From contig CAYJKQ010000001.1 in the NCBI GenBank assembly GCA_964370815.1, positions 588,497-652,496 of the forward strand: a stretch of 64,000 bases of DNA. The letters run 5' to 3'. Origin of the DNA: UBA12087 sp964370815. GTDB taxonomy: Bacteria; Chloroflexota; Anaerolineae; Anaerolineales; Villigracilaceae. Position 1 is the stretch's first letter. Every line of letters begins with the position of its first letter. Shown here piece after piece: positions 24,430 to 33,086 of the stretch. A program made the translations under genes and the position numbers. The notes beneath the pieces are model-generated. The model saw nothing but the letters and a program-made list of their open reading frames with translations. It was not told the origin of the DNA and did not search any database.

Positions 24430-25124
24430 TTGGCACCTTGATCAATATTGCCACCGTTTTTATTGGTGGTATTTTAGGTCTTCTCTTTGGCTCCCGCCTG
24501 CCAGAACGGGTTCGCCAATCCGTGGTAGCAGGGCTGGGACTTTTTACAATGGGTTACGGTTTATTAAATTTCTTCCAGACTGAAAACCCTTTACTGGTGT
24601 TGGGTAGTCTATTAATTGGTGCTCTCCTGGGAGAATGGTGGAGAATCGAAGACGGGTTACATAAGCTGGCAGTATTCCTTGAAACACGATTTACTGGAAA
24701 ACATGAAGGTTCCAACAAATTTGTGCGTGGCTTCTTAATTGCATCCATACTGTTCTGTGTCGGACCAATGTCCATACTTGGATCCATTCAGGATGGTTTG
24801 ACTGGTGATTATAGTATTCTGGCAACCAAGGCTATCCTGGACGGATTTGCTGCCCTGGCTTTCACATCCACTCTCGGAGTGGGGGTGATGTTCTCTATTG
24901 TGGTCATTCTTGTATACCAGGGAGGTTTAAGTTTATTGGCTGCTCAACTTAGCCAGGTATTCACCACATCCATGATGACTGAAATGAATGCTGCAGGCGG
25001 TATTATTCTGGTTGGCATCGCCTTATCCAGTTTATTGGAGATCAAACCCATGCGCATGGGGAATTTTATCCCCGCCTTGATCATCGCTCCTTTAACTTTA
25101 GTCATTTTAGCCTTAATTAAATAA
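24426..25124 (+). CDS. DUF554 family integral membrane protein
   Basis: The protein has six or seven hydrophobic segments and the DUF554 N-terminus VIGTLINIATVFIGGILG, followed by FGSRLPERVRQSV. Later CVGPMSILGSIQDGL and KAILDGFAALAF are family hallmarks. The family is of unknown, possibly transport, function. The start is GTG 24426, which overlaps the stop of the adenosyltransferase gene (GTGA); the frame is open further upstream but that region is the neighbour's coding sequence. A long-loop terminator follows. Confidence 0.88.
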   Translation: MIGTLINIATVFIGGILGLLFGSRLPERVRQSVVAGLGLFTMGYGLLNFFQTENPLLVLGSLLIGALLGEWWRIEDGLHKLAVFLETRFTGKHEGSNKFVRGFLIASILFCVGPMSILGSIQDGLTGDYSILATKAILDGFAALAFTSTLGVGVMFSIVVILVYQGGLSLLAAQLSQVFTTSMMTEMNAAGGIILVGIALSSLLEIKPMRMGNFIPALIIAPLTLVILALIK

Positions 25125-25129
25125 AAAAT

Positions 25130-25186
25130 ACTCCTTCAGCTCAATTTCCAAATACTTCAATGAGGATAAAGCTGAAGGAGTTTTAA
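25130..25186. terminator. long-loop bidirectional terminator
   Basis: Twelve-base perfect arms ACTCCTTCAGCT and AGCTGAAGGAGT are 28 bases apart. TTTT follows on the plus strand and ATTTTTTATTT on the minus strand, so it can serve both the DUF554 gene and the convergent dsbA-like gene. Confidence 0.7.
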
Positions 25187-25232
25187 TAATAATCTATTTC
25201 AAAAATCTAGTATTTTTTTCCTGCAAATAATT

Positions 25233-25952
25233 CTATTGTCCAGCCAGGGCTTGCTCAATGGCAGAGGAAAGCTCGGTATAACTTGGAATAAATCCCGGTG
25301 TAATTTGAATTCCATTCACAAACACGCTGGGAGTGCCTGTTACACCTTTTTCAACACCATCATTAAAGTCCTTTTCAATTTCAGATCTAAATTGATTTTT
25401 ATTGAAGCAGGTATTGAATTCATTCATATCCAAACCCAAGCTTTCAGCAAAAGCAACCAGTCGTTTGTCACTAAAAGATCCCTGGTTTTCACCATTCCAA
25501 TTAGCGTACAAGATGGTTTTATAATCCCAGAATAGATTCTGTGCACCTGCACACATGCTGGCGTTGGCTGCCTGGTGGGATTCCTTGGTGGTTACCTGGC
25601 TGTCTATAAAGGGATAGTGGTGGAAAGTATAGAATATTTTTCCAGTATCCACATAATCTTTTATGATTTGAATTTCAACTGATTCAGAGTAGCTTTTGCA
25701 TGCTGGACATTGGAAATCTTCCCAAACATCCACCTTTACGGGTGCTTCCGGGTTTCCAATTGTGTTCGCATTGACTTGTGAATTGAATTTATAAGGTGTT
25801 ATTTCCGTTACAGGTCCCACTGGTTTCAGAGTGGGGTAGATCAGTGCTGTCGCAAGAAGTATTGCACCCACGATCACCATAACAATGATAATGAAGCGTT
25901 GTTGTTTTTGTTGCTTGCGATGTTTCTCGCGAATATCCTGCCGTTTACTCAT
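25233..25952 (-). CDS. membrane-anchored DsbA-family thiol-disulfide oxidoreductase
   Basis: The protein has a basic Lys/Gln-rich cytoplasmic head (1-19), one transmembrane helix (20-40) and an extracytoplasmic thioredoxin-fold domain with active site CPAC (82-85), the inserted helical DsbA part and the cis-Pro loop VTGTPSVFVNG. This is the BdbD/DsbA-like (DsbG-type) layout; it would form or rearrange disulfides in exported proteins. AAGGAG lies five bases before the ATG. It is monocistronic, between the hairpin at 26001-26041 and the terminator at 25130-25186. No DsbB or VKOR partner is in the window. Confidence 0.93.
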   Translation of the reverse strand: MSKRQDIREKHRKQQKQQRFIIIVMVIVGAILLATALIYPTLKPVGPVTEITPYKFNSQVNANTIGNPEAPVKVDVWEDFQCPACKSYSESVEIQIIKDYVDTGKIFYTFHHYPFIDSQVTTKESHQAANASMCAGAQNLFWDYKTILYANWNGENQGSFSDKRLVAFAESLGLDMNEFNTCFNKNQFRSEIEKDFNDGVEKGVTGTPSVFVNGIQITPGFIPSYTELSSAIEQALAGQ

Positions 25953-26000
25953 TCGTTCTCCTTGTTGTTTACTTATTTAAAAAAATTTTTGTGGTGAAAA

Positions 26001-26041
26001 TTACGGTGTGAAAGCAAGAAAAACTTGCTTTCACACCGTAA
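26001..26041 (-). terminator. perfect 18-bp hairpin, probable terminator of the par/signalling run
   Basis: Two perfectly complementary 18-base arms (TTACGGTGTGAAAGCAAG and its complement) flank a five-base A loop. On the minus strand the stem is followed by TTTTCACC, a short T-tract. It lies 78 bases after the small ORF at 26119-26271 and 49 bases before the dsbA-like ATG. The unusually long perfect stem could also stabilise the 3' end. Confidence 0.65.
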
Positions 26042-26118
26042 CACACACTATTCTGCGAAAAACTAATTCATGTGCAAGGATTTTGCCATATCCTGAAAGA
26101 TTTGTCCAGCATATATTA

Positions 26119-26271
26119 TTAGAACCAGATAAGAATCTTTTCATCCAATTCTAAAAAATCAAGTTCATCAGGAGGGATGATACTGATGAACCGCTTGTTT
26201 ACAGCATCCTGTAATGTGAGTGAGTGGAAACAGTGAGCAATCCATTCCATTATCCCATTAAGAATTCTCAT
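26119..26271 (-). CDS. small ORF (50 aa) coupled to the GNAT gene
   Basis: An ORF of 50 codons begins with ATG 26271, which overlaps the stop of the GNAT gene as ATGA, the usual sign of translational coupling. The peptide starts MRILNGIMEW and ends with an acidic amphipathic stretch (PPDELDFLELDEK). The perfect hairpin at 26001-26041 follows 78 bases later, so the ORF fits as the last gene of the run. No family recognised; the evidence is position, start overlap and a plausible composition. Confidence 0.45.
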   Translation of the reverse strand: MRILNGIMEWIAHCFHSLTLQDAVNKRFISIIPPDELDFLELDEKILIWF

Positions 26272-27125
26272 TTCACATCATACACAAATACCGGATATCT
26301 ATCTCCAGTTTCCTTAAAACCAATACTTTTATAAAGGGACAGTGAGATAGAGTTATCACTTTGTGTATTCACAGAGATGTTAGTTACACCAATGTGGTTC
26401 AGTTTTTGGATCAAATCTGTAACCAGTGAAAAACCAATCCTTTTACCTTGCAGAGCTGGATGGACTGCCAGACGAGCCAGGTGACCTCCCAGAAGGTTTT
26501 TTGTACTTATCTGGTAGCCAACAATAACACCTTCATCTTCTACGATCGTAGCCAGAGCTGCTTGCTTGAAAGCTTTATGTAGCGCAGTAGCTGAATTCTG
26601 CCAAAGGGGATCGAAAGCAATTGCATCGACTTGTGTTACCTGCGGGATATCTGTTTCCACCATATTTCGCATATTGAATCTGGTAGGGAGTTTTGCTTCT
26701 GTAATATTGTTTCCCATCCAGGTAAGCATGACAATATCCTGATGATTAGTGAAACCACTTCCTGAAAGGATCTCTTGAAGCCATCCATTAAATACGATCG
26801 CTGCTACTTGATATCCAACCCTACCTTCCACTGATCGAAGAACGTGAGCCCATAAAATATTCCAGGCAGAGTCTGCTGAAAATGCTGCATTGGTTGCAAA
26901 AACCCGCACCCAGCCAATTAACGGCGGGTCCGGAGGACAGGCTAGAACTGATTGTATCTGTCCATCCTGTTCAATGACGAGATAAGGTGGAAAACCGATC
27001 CAATCCAAAGGCGTTCGCCAATCAAGATGGCGGTGAACAATATACGAATTCGAGATCAATTGTGAAATCTGATCATGGTCCCCGGGCGTGGCTGGTCTTA
27101 CCTGGTAATCAATCTTTACCGCCAT
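26268..27125 (-). CDS. GNAT-family N-acetyltransferase
   Basis: The C-terminal half (about 155-285) is a GNAT domain, with the acetyl-CoA-binding motif LARLAVHPALQGKRIGFSL and the terminal YKSIGFKETG. The N-terminal half also begins like a GNAT domain (VRPATPGDHDQISQLI) but its acetyl-CoA loop is not clear, so a tandem with a degenerate first copy is likely. Substrate unknown. ATG 27125 overlaps the end of the TPR gene by ten bases; the longer TTG start at 27164 would lie well inside that gene. Confidence 0.85.
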   Translation of the reverse strand: MAVKIDYQVRPATPGDHDQISQLISNSYIVHRHLDWRTPLDWIGFPPYLVIEQDGQIQSVLACPPDPPLIGWVRVFATNAAFSADSAWNILWAHVLRSVEGRVGYQVAAIVFNGWLQEILSGSGFTNHQDIVMLTWMGNNITEAKLPTRFNMRNMVETDIPQVTQVDAIAFDPLWQNSATALHKAFKQAALATIVEDEGVIVGYQISTKNLLGGHLARLAVHPALQGKRIGFSLVTDLIQKLNHIGVTNISVNTQSDNSISLSLYKSIGFKETGDRYPVFVYDVK

Positions 27126-27646
27126 AAGCGTAAAAAGAATAGTTTTTTTAGGATACGCTGCCAAAAGTTGGGTTTTTCAACTTCTATCAAACCCTCCTGC
27201 ATGGACATGATAGCATCCGTGAATTTCCCCTGGCCTATGCGTAGGGTCGCAATTGCGCGCATCACATTCGCCCGCAAATCATGCTCCCCGGCTTTTTTAA
27301 AAATATCTGCTGACTCTTCATAAAAGGCGATAGCCTCTTCTTTTCTATTCAAATCTCCCAAAGCAGCAGCTTTATTTGCCACTGCCATGCCCTGGTGCTT
27401 CTTTTCCCCGGCAGAAGCAAAAACATCCTCAGTTCCGAGCACTGCTTCGTAAGAAGCCTGGGGATTGCCATCTTGAAGATGGGCAACTGACAGATTGTTT
27501 TTCATCTCCGCTGCCATCAGCAGATCATTTAATGATTCATAATCATCAGCTGCCTGGTTAAATAGGGTTGCTGCGACCTGATATTTTTTTTTACTGTAGG
27601 CTTGTTTTGCCTCTTCAACAAGTTGATTCAATTGCAAAGCATTCAT
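27116..27646 (-). CDS. tetratricopeptide (TPR) repeat protein
   Basis: The 176-residue protein consists of helical repeats with TPR spacing: YQVAATLFNQAADDYESLND, DGNPQASYEAVLGTEDVFAS, KEEAIAFYEESADIFKKAGE and GKFTDAIMSMQEGLIEV. No enzyme motif or signal peptide; a cytoplasmic scaffold or binding protein is likely. It lies six bases after the XRE gene and overlaps the GNAT gene, so it belongs to the same transcript. Confidence 0.88.
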   Translation of the reverse strand: MNALQLNQLVEEAKQAYSKKKYQVAATLFNQAADDYESLNDLLMAAEMKNNLSVAHLQDGNPQASYEAVLGTEDVFASAGEKKHQGMAVANKAAALGDLNRKEEAIAFYEESADIFKKAGEHDLRANVMRAIATLRIGQGKFTDAIMSMQEGLIEVEKPNFWQRILKKLFFLRLWR

Positions 27647-27652
27647 CGTTTC

Positions 27653-28330
27653 TTAAAGCGTAATATCCAAAAGACTCTCAGCCACTGAGCGTAATTTATC
27701 TGGAGAGAGACCACTCAAAGATAATGCCAATTCAAGATAAGGCTGGTTGACAGGATTACAGACAAATGATTGCAATTCTGGAGGTAATTGCAGGAATTCC
27801 TGAATAACTTTTTTTTCCTCCAACCATTTCCCAACAGGACCGGATTGATCATACATACTCTCGATTCTGCCATCCAGAATCGACATCAACTCTTCCAATA
27901 TAGGTACAGGTATGGGAGAATCGCCCAATTCATACGCGCTTAGTCTGGATGTTGAGATCCCGGATTGTTTGGAAAGAGCTTTTATCGAAGTGCCCGAATC
28001 TATTCTTTGTTTACGAAGCAAGGCTCCAATCATACGCTGGCGAATACCAACCAGAGCATGAATATTAATGGAACCCAGAGGGGAGGCATTATCTGAAACA
28101 ACATCCGTACGCCAAAAATGCTCCATTGGTAGATTCAAATATAACGCAAGAATCTCCAAATCTGGTAAAGAAGGGGACTTACGGCCTTCTTCATAAGCTT
28201 TAAATACGCCGGTAGTAATGTCCATCGCTTGAGCACATTCTTTCATTGTTTTATTTTTTGACAAACGCGCATCTTTAATGAGAATTCCCAACTTTTTGGT
28301 ACGCAAGTTCACTTTAACATCCATGCTCAT
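27653..28330 (-). CDS. XRE-family regulator with two HTH domains
   Basis: Two Cro/CI-type helix-turn-helix domains are visible in 225 residues: the first near 14-68 (AQAMDITTGVFKAYEEGRKSP) and the second near 100-152 (SKQSGISTSRLSAYELGDSP). The C-terminal 70 residues are helical and without a recognised ligand motif. A DNA-binding role in the regulation of the neighbouring genes is probable but the target is unknown. It lies 32 bases after the CpaF-like gene, the largest gap in this run. Confidence 0.88.
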   Translation of the reverse strand: MSMDVKVNLRTKKLGILIKDARLSKNKTMKECAQAMDITTGVFKAYEEGRKSPSLPDLEILALYLNLPMEHFWRTDVVSDNASPLGSINIHALVGIRQRMIGALLRKQRIDSGTSIKALSKQSGISTSRLSAYELGDSPIPVPILEELMSILDGRIESMYDQSGPVGKWLEEKKVIQEFLQLPPELQSFVCNPVNQPYLELALSLSGLSPDKLRSVAESLLDITL

Positions 28331-28362
28331 ATATTTAACCTCGCAACTTTTTCACCCAATTT

Positions 28363-29688
28363 TCAGCGACGATTTCGATTGGAAATTAATAGATCTGCCA
28401 TAGTGGCACCAAATACTTCCGATCCAAGTTTTAACCCTGCTGCTTCTAGACGAGGATAAAACATGGGACGAATTCCGGTAGGTTTTATCTCACCGATCAC
28501 CTTTCCGTTGCTTTCAATACCTTTTTGTTCATAACGGAAGATGTCTGATAAAACGATTGTATCACTTTCCATACCAGCAACTTCAGTGATGGCAGTAACA
28601 AGACGGGTACCATCCCGCAAGCGTGATTGTTGAACGATCAGATCCACTGCGGATGATATTTGTTGTCTGACTATCTTAAGGGGTAAATCCATTCCAGCCA
28701 TCATGATCAGGGTTTCCAAACGAGACAAAGCATCACGGGGTGTATTTGCGTGGATTGTAGTGAGTGATCCATCATGCCCGGTGTTCATCGCCTGAAGCAT
28801 GTCCAACGCTTCACCTCCACGCACTTCTCCAACCACAATACGATCCGGGCGCATTCGCAACGAATTTCGAACCAGATCTCGAATGGATACAGAGCCTCGG
28901 CCGTCTAGATTGGGGGTTTTGGTCTCCAAGCGGACAACATGTTCCTGTTGAAGCTGAAGTTCTGCGGCATCTTCAATGGTGATAATTCGTTCACTTTGAG
29001 GAATATTCAATGAGAGGACATTCAGGAGGGTGGTTTTACCTGAACCTGTTCCTCCAGATATTAGAATATTCAATCGACTTTTCACGCAAGCCTCTAAAAA
29101 TTCAGCCATAATCACAGTTAAGGATCCAAATTTAATTAATTGGTCCACTGTCAGTTTTTCTTTTCTAAACTTGCGCACTGTGATGGAAGGACCATCGATC
29201 GAAACCGGTAGGATTACAGCATTGACGCGTGAACCATCGGGAAGTCTGGCGTCCACGGTAGGGTTATCTGCATCCACCCGGCGACCCAACGGGAGGATAA
29301 TGCGATCAATGATGCGTAAAACATGATCATTATCATCAAATTTTATGGGCGTCCTGGTCAATTGTCCAAACTTTTCTATATAGACATTATCTGGACCATT
29401 CACCATAATCTCGTCCACATCTGGGTCTTCCAATAATGGTTGAATTGGTCCAAATCCCATTATCTCATCCATGATCTCGTGCAAAAGTTGGTCGCGAGTT
29501 GAAGCCTCCAACTGGATCATTAAATTTGAATATATATTGGAAAGATGGGTAGCAACAATTCTTTTTCTTTGATCTTCCGGAGGATTCTCAGACTCCATTT
29601 CCCGACTGACCTCAGAAATGAGCTTCTTTTTAAGGTTGCTTATATCTGTCGCTGTAATTCTTGAAGATGAACTTCCTGGAATAGCCAT
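28363..29688 (-). CDS. CpaF/TadA-like secretion ATPase
   Basis: This 441-residue P-loop ATPase belongs to the type II/IV secretion superfamily, CpaF/TadA branch, which powers assembly of Flp/Tad pili. Seen are the N-terminal EIMVNGPDNVYIEKFGQL region, Walker A GGTGSGKTT (212-220), the Asp box, Walker B and the His box (GHDGSLTTIHANTPRDAL). It follows a small beta-rich protein and a CpaE-like ATPase. No prepilin, prepilin peptidase, CpaC secretin or TadB/C gene is nearby, so the machine it serves is encoded elsewhere or the pair has another role. Confidence 0.93.
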   Translation of the reverse strand: MAIPGSSSSRITATDISNLKKKLISEVSREMESENPPEDQRKRIVATHLSNIYSNLMIQLEASTRDQLLHEIMDEIMGFGPIQPLLEDPDVDEIMVNGPDNVYIEKFGQLTRTPIKFDDNDHVLRIIDRIILPLGRRVDADNPTVDARLPDGSRVNAVILPVSIDGPSITVRKFRKEKLTVDQLIKFGSLTVIMAEFLEACVKSRLNILISGGTGSGKTTLLNVLSLNIPQSERIITIEDAAELQLQQEHVVRLETKTPNLDGRGSVSIRDLVRNSLRMRPDRIVVGEVRGGEALDMLQAMNTGHDGSLTTIHANTPRDALSRLETLIMMAGMDLPLKIVRQQISSAVDLIVQQSRLRDGTRLVTAITEVAGMESDTIVLSDIFRYEQKGIESNGKVIGEIKPTGIRPMFYPRLEAAGLKLGSEVFGATMADLLISNRNRR

Positions 29689-29690
29689 TG

Positions 29691-29975
29691 TTAATCCTTA
29701 ATTTTCGAGTCCGGAATAACCCAGACGATCTGGTTTCGCTGAATAGCTAAAAATCCGGTTTGAACTATCACATCCCCTTGCATCGAAATTACTGTGGCGT
29801 CAGTTATTGCCAGGAATTTTTCATCATTGTCGAGCTCATCCTTAATACGCTGGTCTGGACGAATATGGATCTTCCCAATTATTTTATGGTTGACCGTCAT
29901 GATCGTTACTGGGACAGATTCCTTCTTTACCATATCCGTATAAAACTTCCCTTTTTCATCAAATTCTATTGCCAT
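29691..29975 (-). CDS. small beta-rich conserved protein (DUF6812-like)
   Basis: The 94-residue protein is predicted to be mostly beta strands, with the pattern GKIHIRPDQRIKDELDNDEKFLAITDATV, of which I quote only the core motif RIKDELDND...FLAITDA. I associate this with a small domain found beside pilus genes (DUF6812), a recollection I cannot check here. It has no signal peptide. Two bases separate it from the CpaF gene and 14 from the CpaE-like gene, so it probably works with both ATPases. Confidence 0.75.
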   Translation of the reverse strand: MAIEFDEKGKFYTDMVKKESVPVTIMTVNHKIIGKIHIRPDQRIKDELDNDEKFLAITDATVISMQGDVIVQTGFLAIQRNQIVWVIPDSKIKD

Positions 29976-29989
29976 TAATACCTACCTTC

Positions 29990-31141
29990 TCAAGTATCCA
30001 ATTCGTGAACCGCTTTACACAATTCAATTATCTGCCGGGATATATCTTCCAAAACGAGAGCTGATGAGTCTGTTGGAAATCTAATAAGTACAGGCTCGTG
30101 ACGATTATTTGCATTCGTAAAATTATCACCCATATATGGTATGGTCATCCGAACCTGGAAATCAAGCATGTTTTCCACTTCTGCTTTGGTCAAACCTTGT
30201 AAGCCTACAGCACGGTTTAAGAGTGGATAAACATGTGCGGGGTCTACACCTTTATCTTGAATATATTTCCAGACTGTACTCGTCAACAGGATGGTATTTA
30301 CATCACTAGCCATGATCAATACCAATAAATTCGCTTGTAAAATGATCGGCAAACTGATGCGGGATAAAGATGTGCCCAGATCAACAAATATATAATCAAA
30401 GGAATCTTGTAATGCTGAAATAAGCACAGGTATCCTGGTTACATCCAATTGGTTTGCGCTTTCAGGGTCTGGAGATCCTGAAAGGAGAGAAAAATTCCAA
30501 TTAGTTAATTTAGGTAATAAACCCCTAATGGTTTCTGGAGCGGTTTCGTCTTTGATTTTATCGACCAAGTCAATCAAATTCGTTCTATTTGTAATACCCA
30601 CGATATTTGCTATGGAACCAACTGGCAAGACGAGATCAACCAACGCCACCTGGTGATCTTTTTCTTTTTGGCCAACTCTCATGGCAATATTGGCGCAAAG
30701 CGAAGAAGTCCCTGTGCCACCCTTTGCGCTGAGAAAAATAATCAATTTCCCCTTTTCTTCTTCAATTATTTCTTGCTTTATCCCAGATATAATGGCAATT
30801 AATTGCTCGATGCCCTGGGGGGATTTAACCAGATACTCATTAAACCCACGCAGGAGGAGTTCATCTATGAAATTTTGTTCATTTTCCTTCCCCAATGCGA
30901 TAATCTTTATGAAACTGGTTCGACTATCCTGACGCAAACGCTGTATCAAATCCATGCCTGAAATATCAGGCAATAATGGATCGACAACTATTAAATCCGG
31001 TTGTTCTTTCCAGGCTTTGTCCAACCCTTCCTGTCCTGAGGCTGCCGTTTCAAGAGAAATGGTGTATTCCCGTAACTTCAAACGAATAAAGTTACGGCTG
31101 GCTTCATCCCCGTCAATTATAAGGATCTTTTTTATATCCAT
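29990..31141 (-). CDS. CpaE-like ATPase with receiver domain
   Basis: Residues 1-125 form a response-regulator receiver domain (acidic pocket near DGDE, phosphoacceptor Asp54 in VVDPLLPD). Residues about 135-383 form a ParA/MinD-type ATPase with a deviant Walker A, SAKGGTGTSS. This is the CpaE architecture, which localises Tad pilus assembly at the cell pole and couples it to the cell cycle. Its place beside CpaF, histidine kinases and parAB supports such a role. Fourteen bases separate it from the next gene. Confidence 0.9.
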   Translation of the reverse strand: MDIKKILIIDGDEASRNFIRLKLREYTISLETAASGQEGLDKAWKEQPDLIVVDPLLPDISGMDLIQRLRQDSRTSFIKIIALGKENEQNFIDELLLRGFNEYLVKSPQGIEQLIAIISGIKQEIIEEEKGKLIIFLSAKGGTGTSSLCANIAMRVGQKEKDHQVALVDLVLPVGSIANIVGITNRTNLIDLVDKIKDETAPETIRGLLPKLTNWNFSLLSGSPDPESANQLDVTRIPVLISALQDSFDYIFVDLGTSLSRISLPIILQANLLVLIMASDVNTILLTSTVWKYIQDKGVDPAHVYPLLNRAVGLQGLTKAEVENMLDFQVRMTIPYMGDNFTNANNRHEPVLIRFPTDSSALVLEDISRQIIELCKAVHELDT

Positions 31142-31156
31142 TTAAATCCGTTTTTT

Positions 31157-31855
31157 CTAATCTTTTGGATCTTCTGTTGGCATGATATAGCCCAAACCAG
31201 AGCGGGTTACAATATGTTCGGGATCATGAGGATCCTCTTCGATCTTTTGGCGAAGGCGCGCAATGGTAACCCACAAGATCTCTTTATCGGTTACATATTC
31301 AGTTCCCCAGACACTGGTTAATAAATCCTCAGCTGACACTACGATACCAAGATTGTGCGAAAACTGAAGTAACAACCGGTACTCGGTTGCCGAGAGAAAT
31401 ATCTGCTGGTCACCCCGCCAAACTTCAGCGCGTGCCTGGTCAATTCGCAGATTACCATGTGTTATAACACTTGTAGGGTTATTTTCCAACGGTTGAACCC
31501 GTCGTAACACTGCCCTGACTCGTGCCAATAATTCATCTATGGAAAATGGTTTCACCAGATAATCATCCGCTCCAAAATCCAGTCCTTTTACACGGTCCTG
31601 CTCTTCCCCCTTGGCTGTCAGCATAATGATGGGTACTGTTGAAAATTGCCGAATCCGTTGGCAGGTTGAAAAACCATCCAGCTTTGGCATCATAATATCC
31701 AGCATGATCAGATTTGTTGGATTGGAAGTAAATTTCTTGATGGCTTCCTCACCATCGTGAGCAGAAACTACCTCAAACCCTTCCGTTCGCAAATTCGCTT
31801 CCAAAAGGCGCAGGTAACGCGGTTCATCATCGACAATGAGTATACTAATCGCCAT
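31157..31855 (-). CDS. OmpR/PhoB-family response regulator
   Basis: The receiver domain (1-120) has DDEP and the phosphoacceptor Asp53 in MLDIMMPKLDG; the C-terminal winged helix (about 135-230) has the OmpR-type recognition part ending TRSGLGYIM. AAGGAGG lies six bases before ATG 31855, which decides the start although the frame is open further upstream inside the kinase gene. It overlaps the GAF-kinase gene by 11 bases, so the kinase is the likely partner. Confidence 0.95.
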   Translation of the reverse strand: MAISILIVDDEPRYLRLLEANLRTEGFEVVSAHDGEEAIKKFTSNPTNLIMLDIMMPKLDGFSTCQRIRQFSTVPIIMLTAKGEEQDRVKGLDFGADDYLVKPFSIDELLARVRAVLRRVQPLENNPTSVITHGNLRIDQARAEVWRGDQQIFLSATEYRLLLQFSHNLGIVVSAEDLLTSVWGTEYVTDKEILWVTIARLRQKIEEDPHDPEHIVTRSGLGYIMPTEDPKD

Positions 31856-33086
31856 TTCCAACCTCCTTATCTTTGCTAACCTGCGGATAATTGCCGGGTT
31901 GAAGAACAGGTAATTCAATATGAAATATTGTACCTTGCCCATACGAAGATTCGACAAATATACTTCCACAATGGGCATTCACTATTTCTTTACATATAAA
32001 TAGACCTAAACCCGTTCCACGTTTTTCATTCTGTCCGGGTACCCTGTAAAACCGCTCAAATAAGAAGGGGTGATGTTCTTCAGGAATACCCGGGCCATGA
32101 TCCATAACATCCACGACCAAATGGTCAATTCGATTGTAAATCGTAATGGCGATAATTGAACCAGGAGCATATTTACTGGCATTATCGATCAAGTTTTCAA
32201 ATACTTGCACCAACCGATTAGAGTCTGCCTGGATAGGTGGAATTTTATCAGAAACCAATTGGATTATTACTTCTTTCTTGCGTGAGGTCAACCGTGTGAT
32301 AAGGTCTCGGATCAAGGAATCCAAACGAACAGGCTGAAAATCCATTGGCTGCTTTCCATTCTTCAAAAGGGCAGAATCAAGCAATTGTCTGATCAAATTG
32401 ATCAATTGATCAGTTTCTTCATCTATGATCGTTAAGAATTCGAAGGTAGTCTCTGAGTCCCAGGAAATGTCAGTTCTAAGAAGGGAGGTAGTATATCCTT
32501 TAATGAATCCCAAAGGTGTATTAAAATCATGGGAGATTGTCGCGATAAAATCATCCTGGAGTTGGGTGAGGAGTTTAACACTTTCAAACTGGACCAGACT
32601 TTCACGAAAGAATCTCCTTTCAAAAACATAGGTCAGGTTGGCTGCAAATAATTTTGCGAGATTCAATTGCTCGGGTGTAAAATCAGGTCCCCCAAATCGG
32701 ATCAGAATTAATGCACCCCTTGCTTTCAACATATTTAGTGGTAATCCCAATACATAAGGAGATAAAACGCGATCATCTTCAACTGCCGGCTGCGGATTGG
32801 ATTGCACAATCTTTCCTGTTGCCAGAACCTGGTTGGTAACGGTTTCCCCCCAGGCAGCATCTGCTTCTGCCTTCCTGCCGCGACCCAATGACCTTGCGTA
32901 AACTACTTCAGGAGGATTTTCTGCCTTTTCTGAAATAAAGATGACCAAATTATCGAACACGAAGATCTTCCTAAGGGATTGGACGAGATCATCAATCGTA
33001 GTCTTCCAATCCTCCTGTGCGATGGAACTGGTCATGTTACTGATCACTTCGAGAAAGTTATTTTCCATATTATTTGTTTTCACCAC
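31845..33086 (-). CDS. GAF-domain sensor histidine kinase
   Basis: Residues about 15-155 form a GAF-like sensory domain; the kinase core follows with H box SHDFNTPL (His186), N box NLIDNASKYA, G1 DHGPGIPEE and G2 RGTGLGLFICK. No membrane helix is present, so it is cytoplasmic. The start is uncertain: GTG 33086 overlaps the upstream kinase gene by 17 bases, while the ATG at 33068 lies just after that gene's stop. It probably phosphorylates the OmpR-type regulator encoded directly downstream. Confidence 0.93.
   Translation of the reverse strand: MVKTNNMENNFLEVISNMTSSIAQEDWKTTIDDLVQSLRKIFVFDNLVIFISEKAENPPEVVYARSLGRGRKAEADAAWGETVTNQVLATGKIVQSNPQPAVEDDRVLSPYVLGLPLNMLKARGALILIRFGGPDFTPEQLNLAKLFAANLTYVFERRFFRESLVQFESVKLLTQLQDDFIATISHDFNTPLGFIKGYTTSLLRTDISWDSETTFEFLTIIDEETDQLINLIRQLLDSALLKNGKQPMDFQPVRLDSLIRDLITRLTSRKKEVIIQLVSDKIPPIQADSNRLVQVFENLIDNASKYAPGSIIAITIYNRIDHLVVDVMDHGPGIPEEHHPFLFERFYRVPGQNEKRGTGLGLFICKEIVNAHCGSIFVESSYGQGTIFHIELPVLQPGNYPQVSKDKEVGNGD

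Noticed and set aside
26160..26240. Plus-strand AGGAGG followed by ATG near 26195
   Set aside because: The ORF has only 16 codons and lies antisense to the coupled small ORF.
32432..32631. Antisense ORFs inside the kinase and other genes
   Set aside because: They are shadows of genes with full domain motifs and lack ribosome binding sites.
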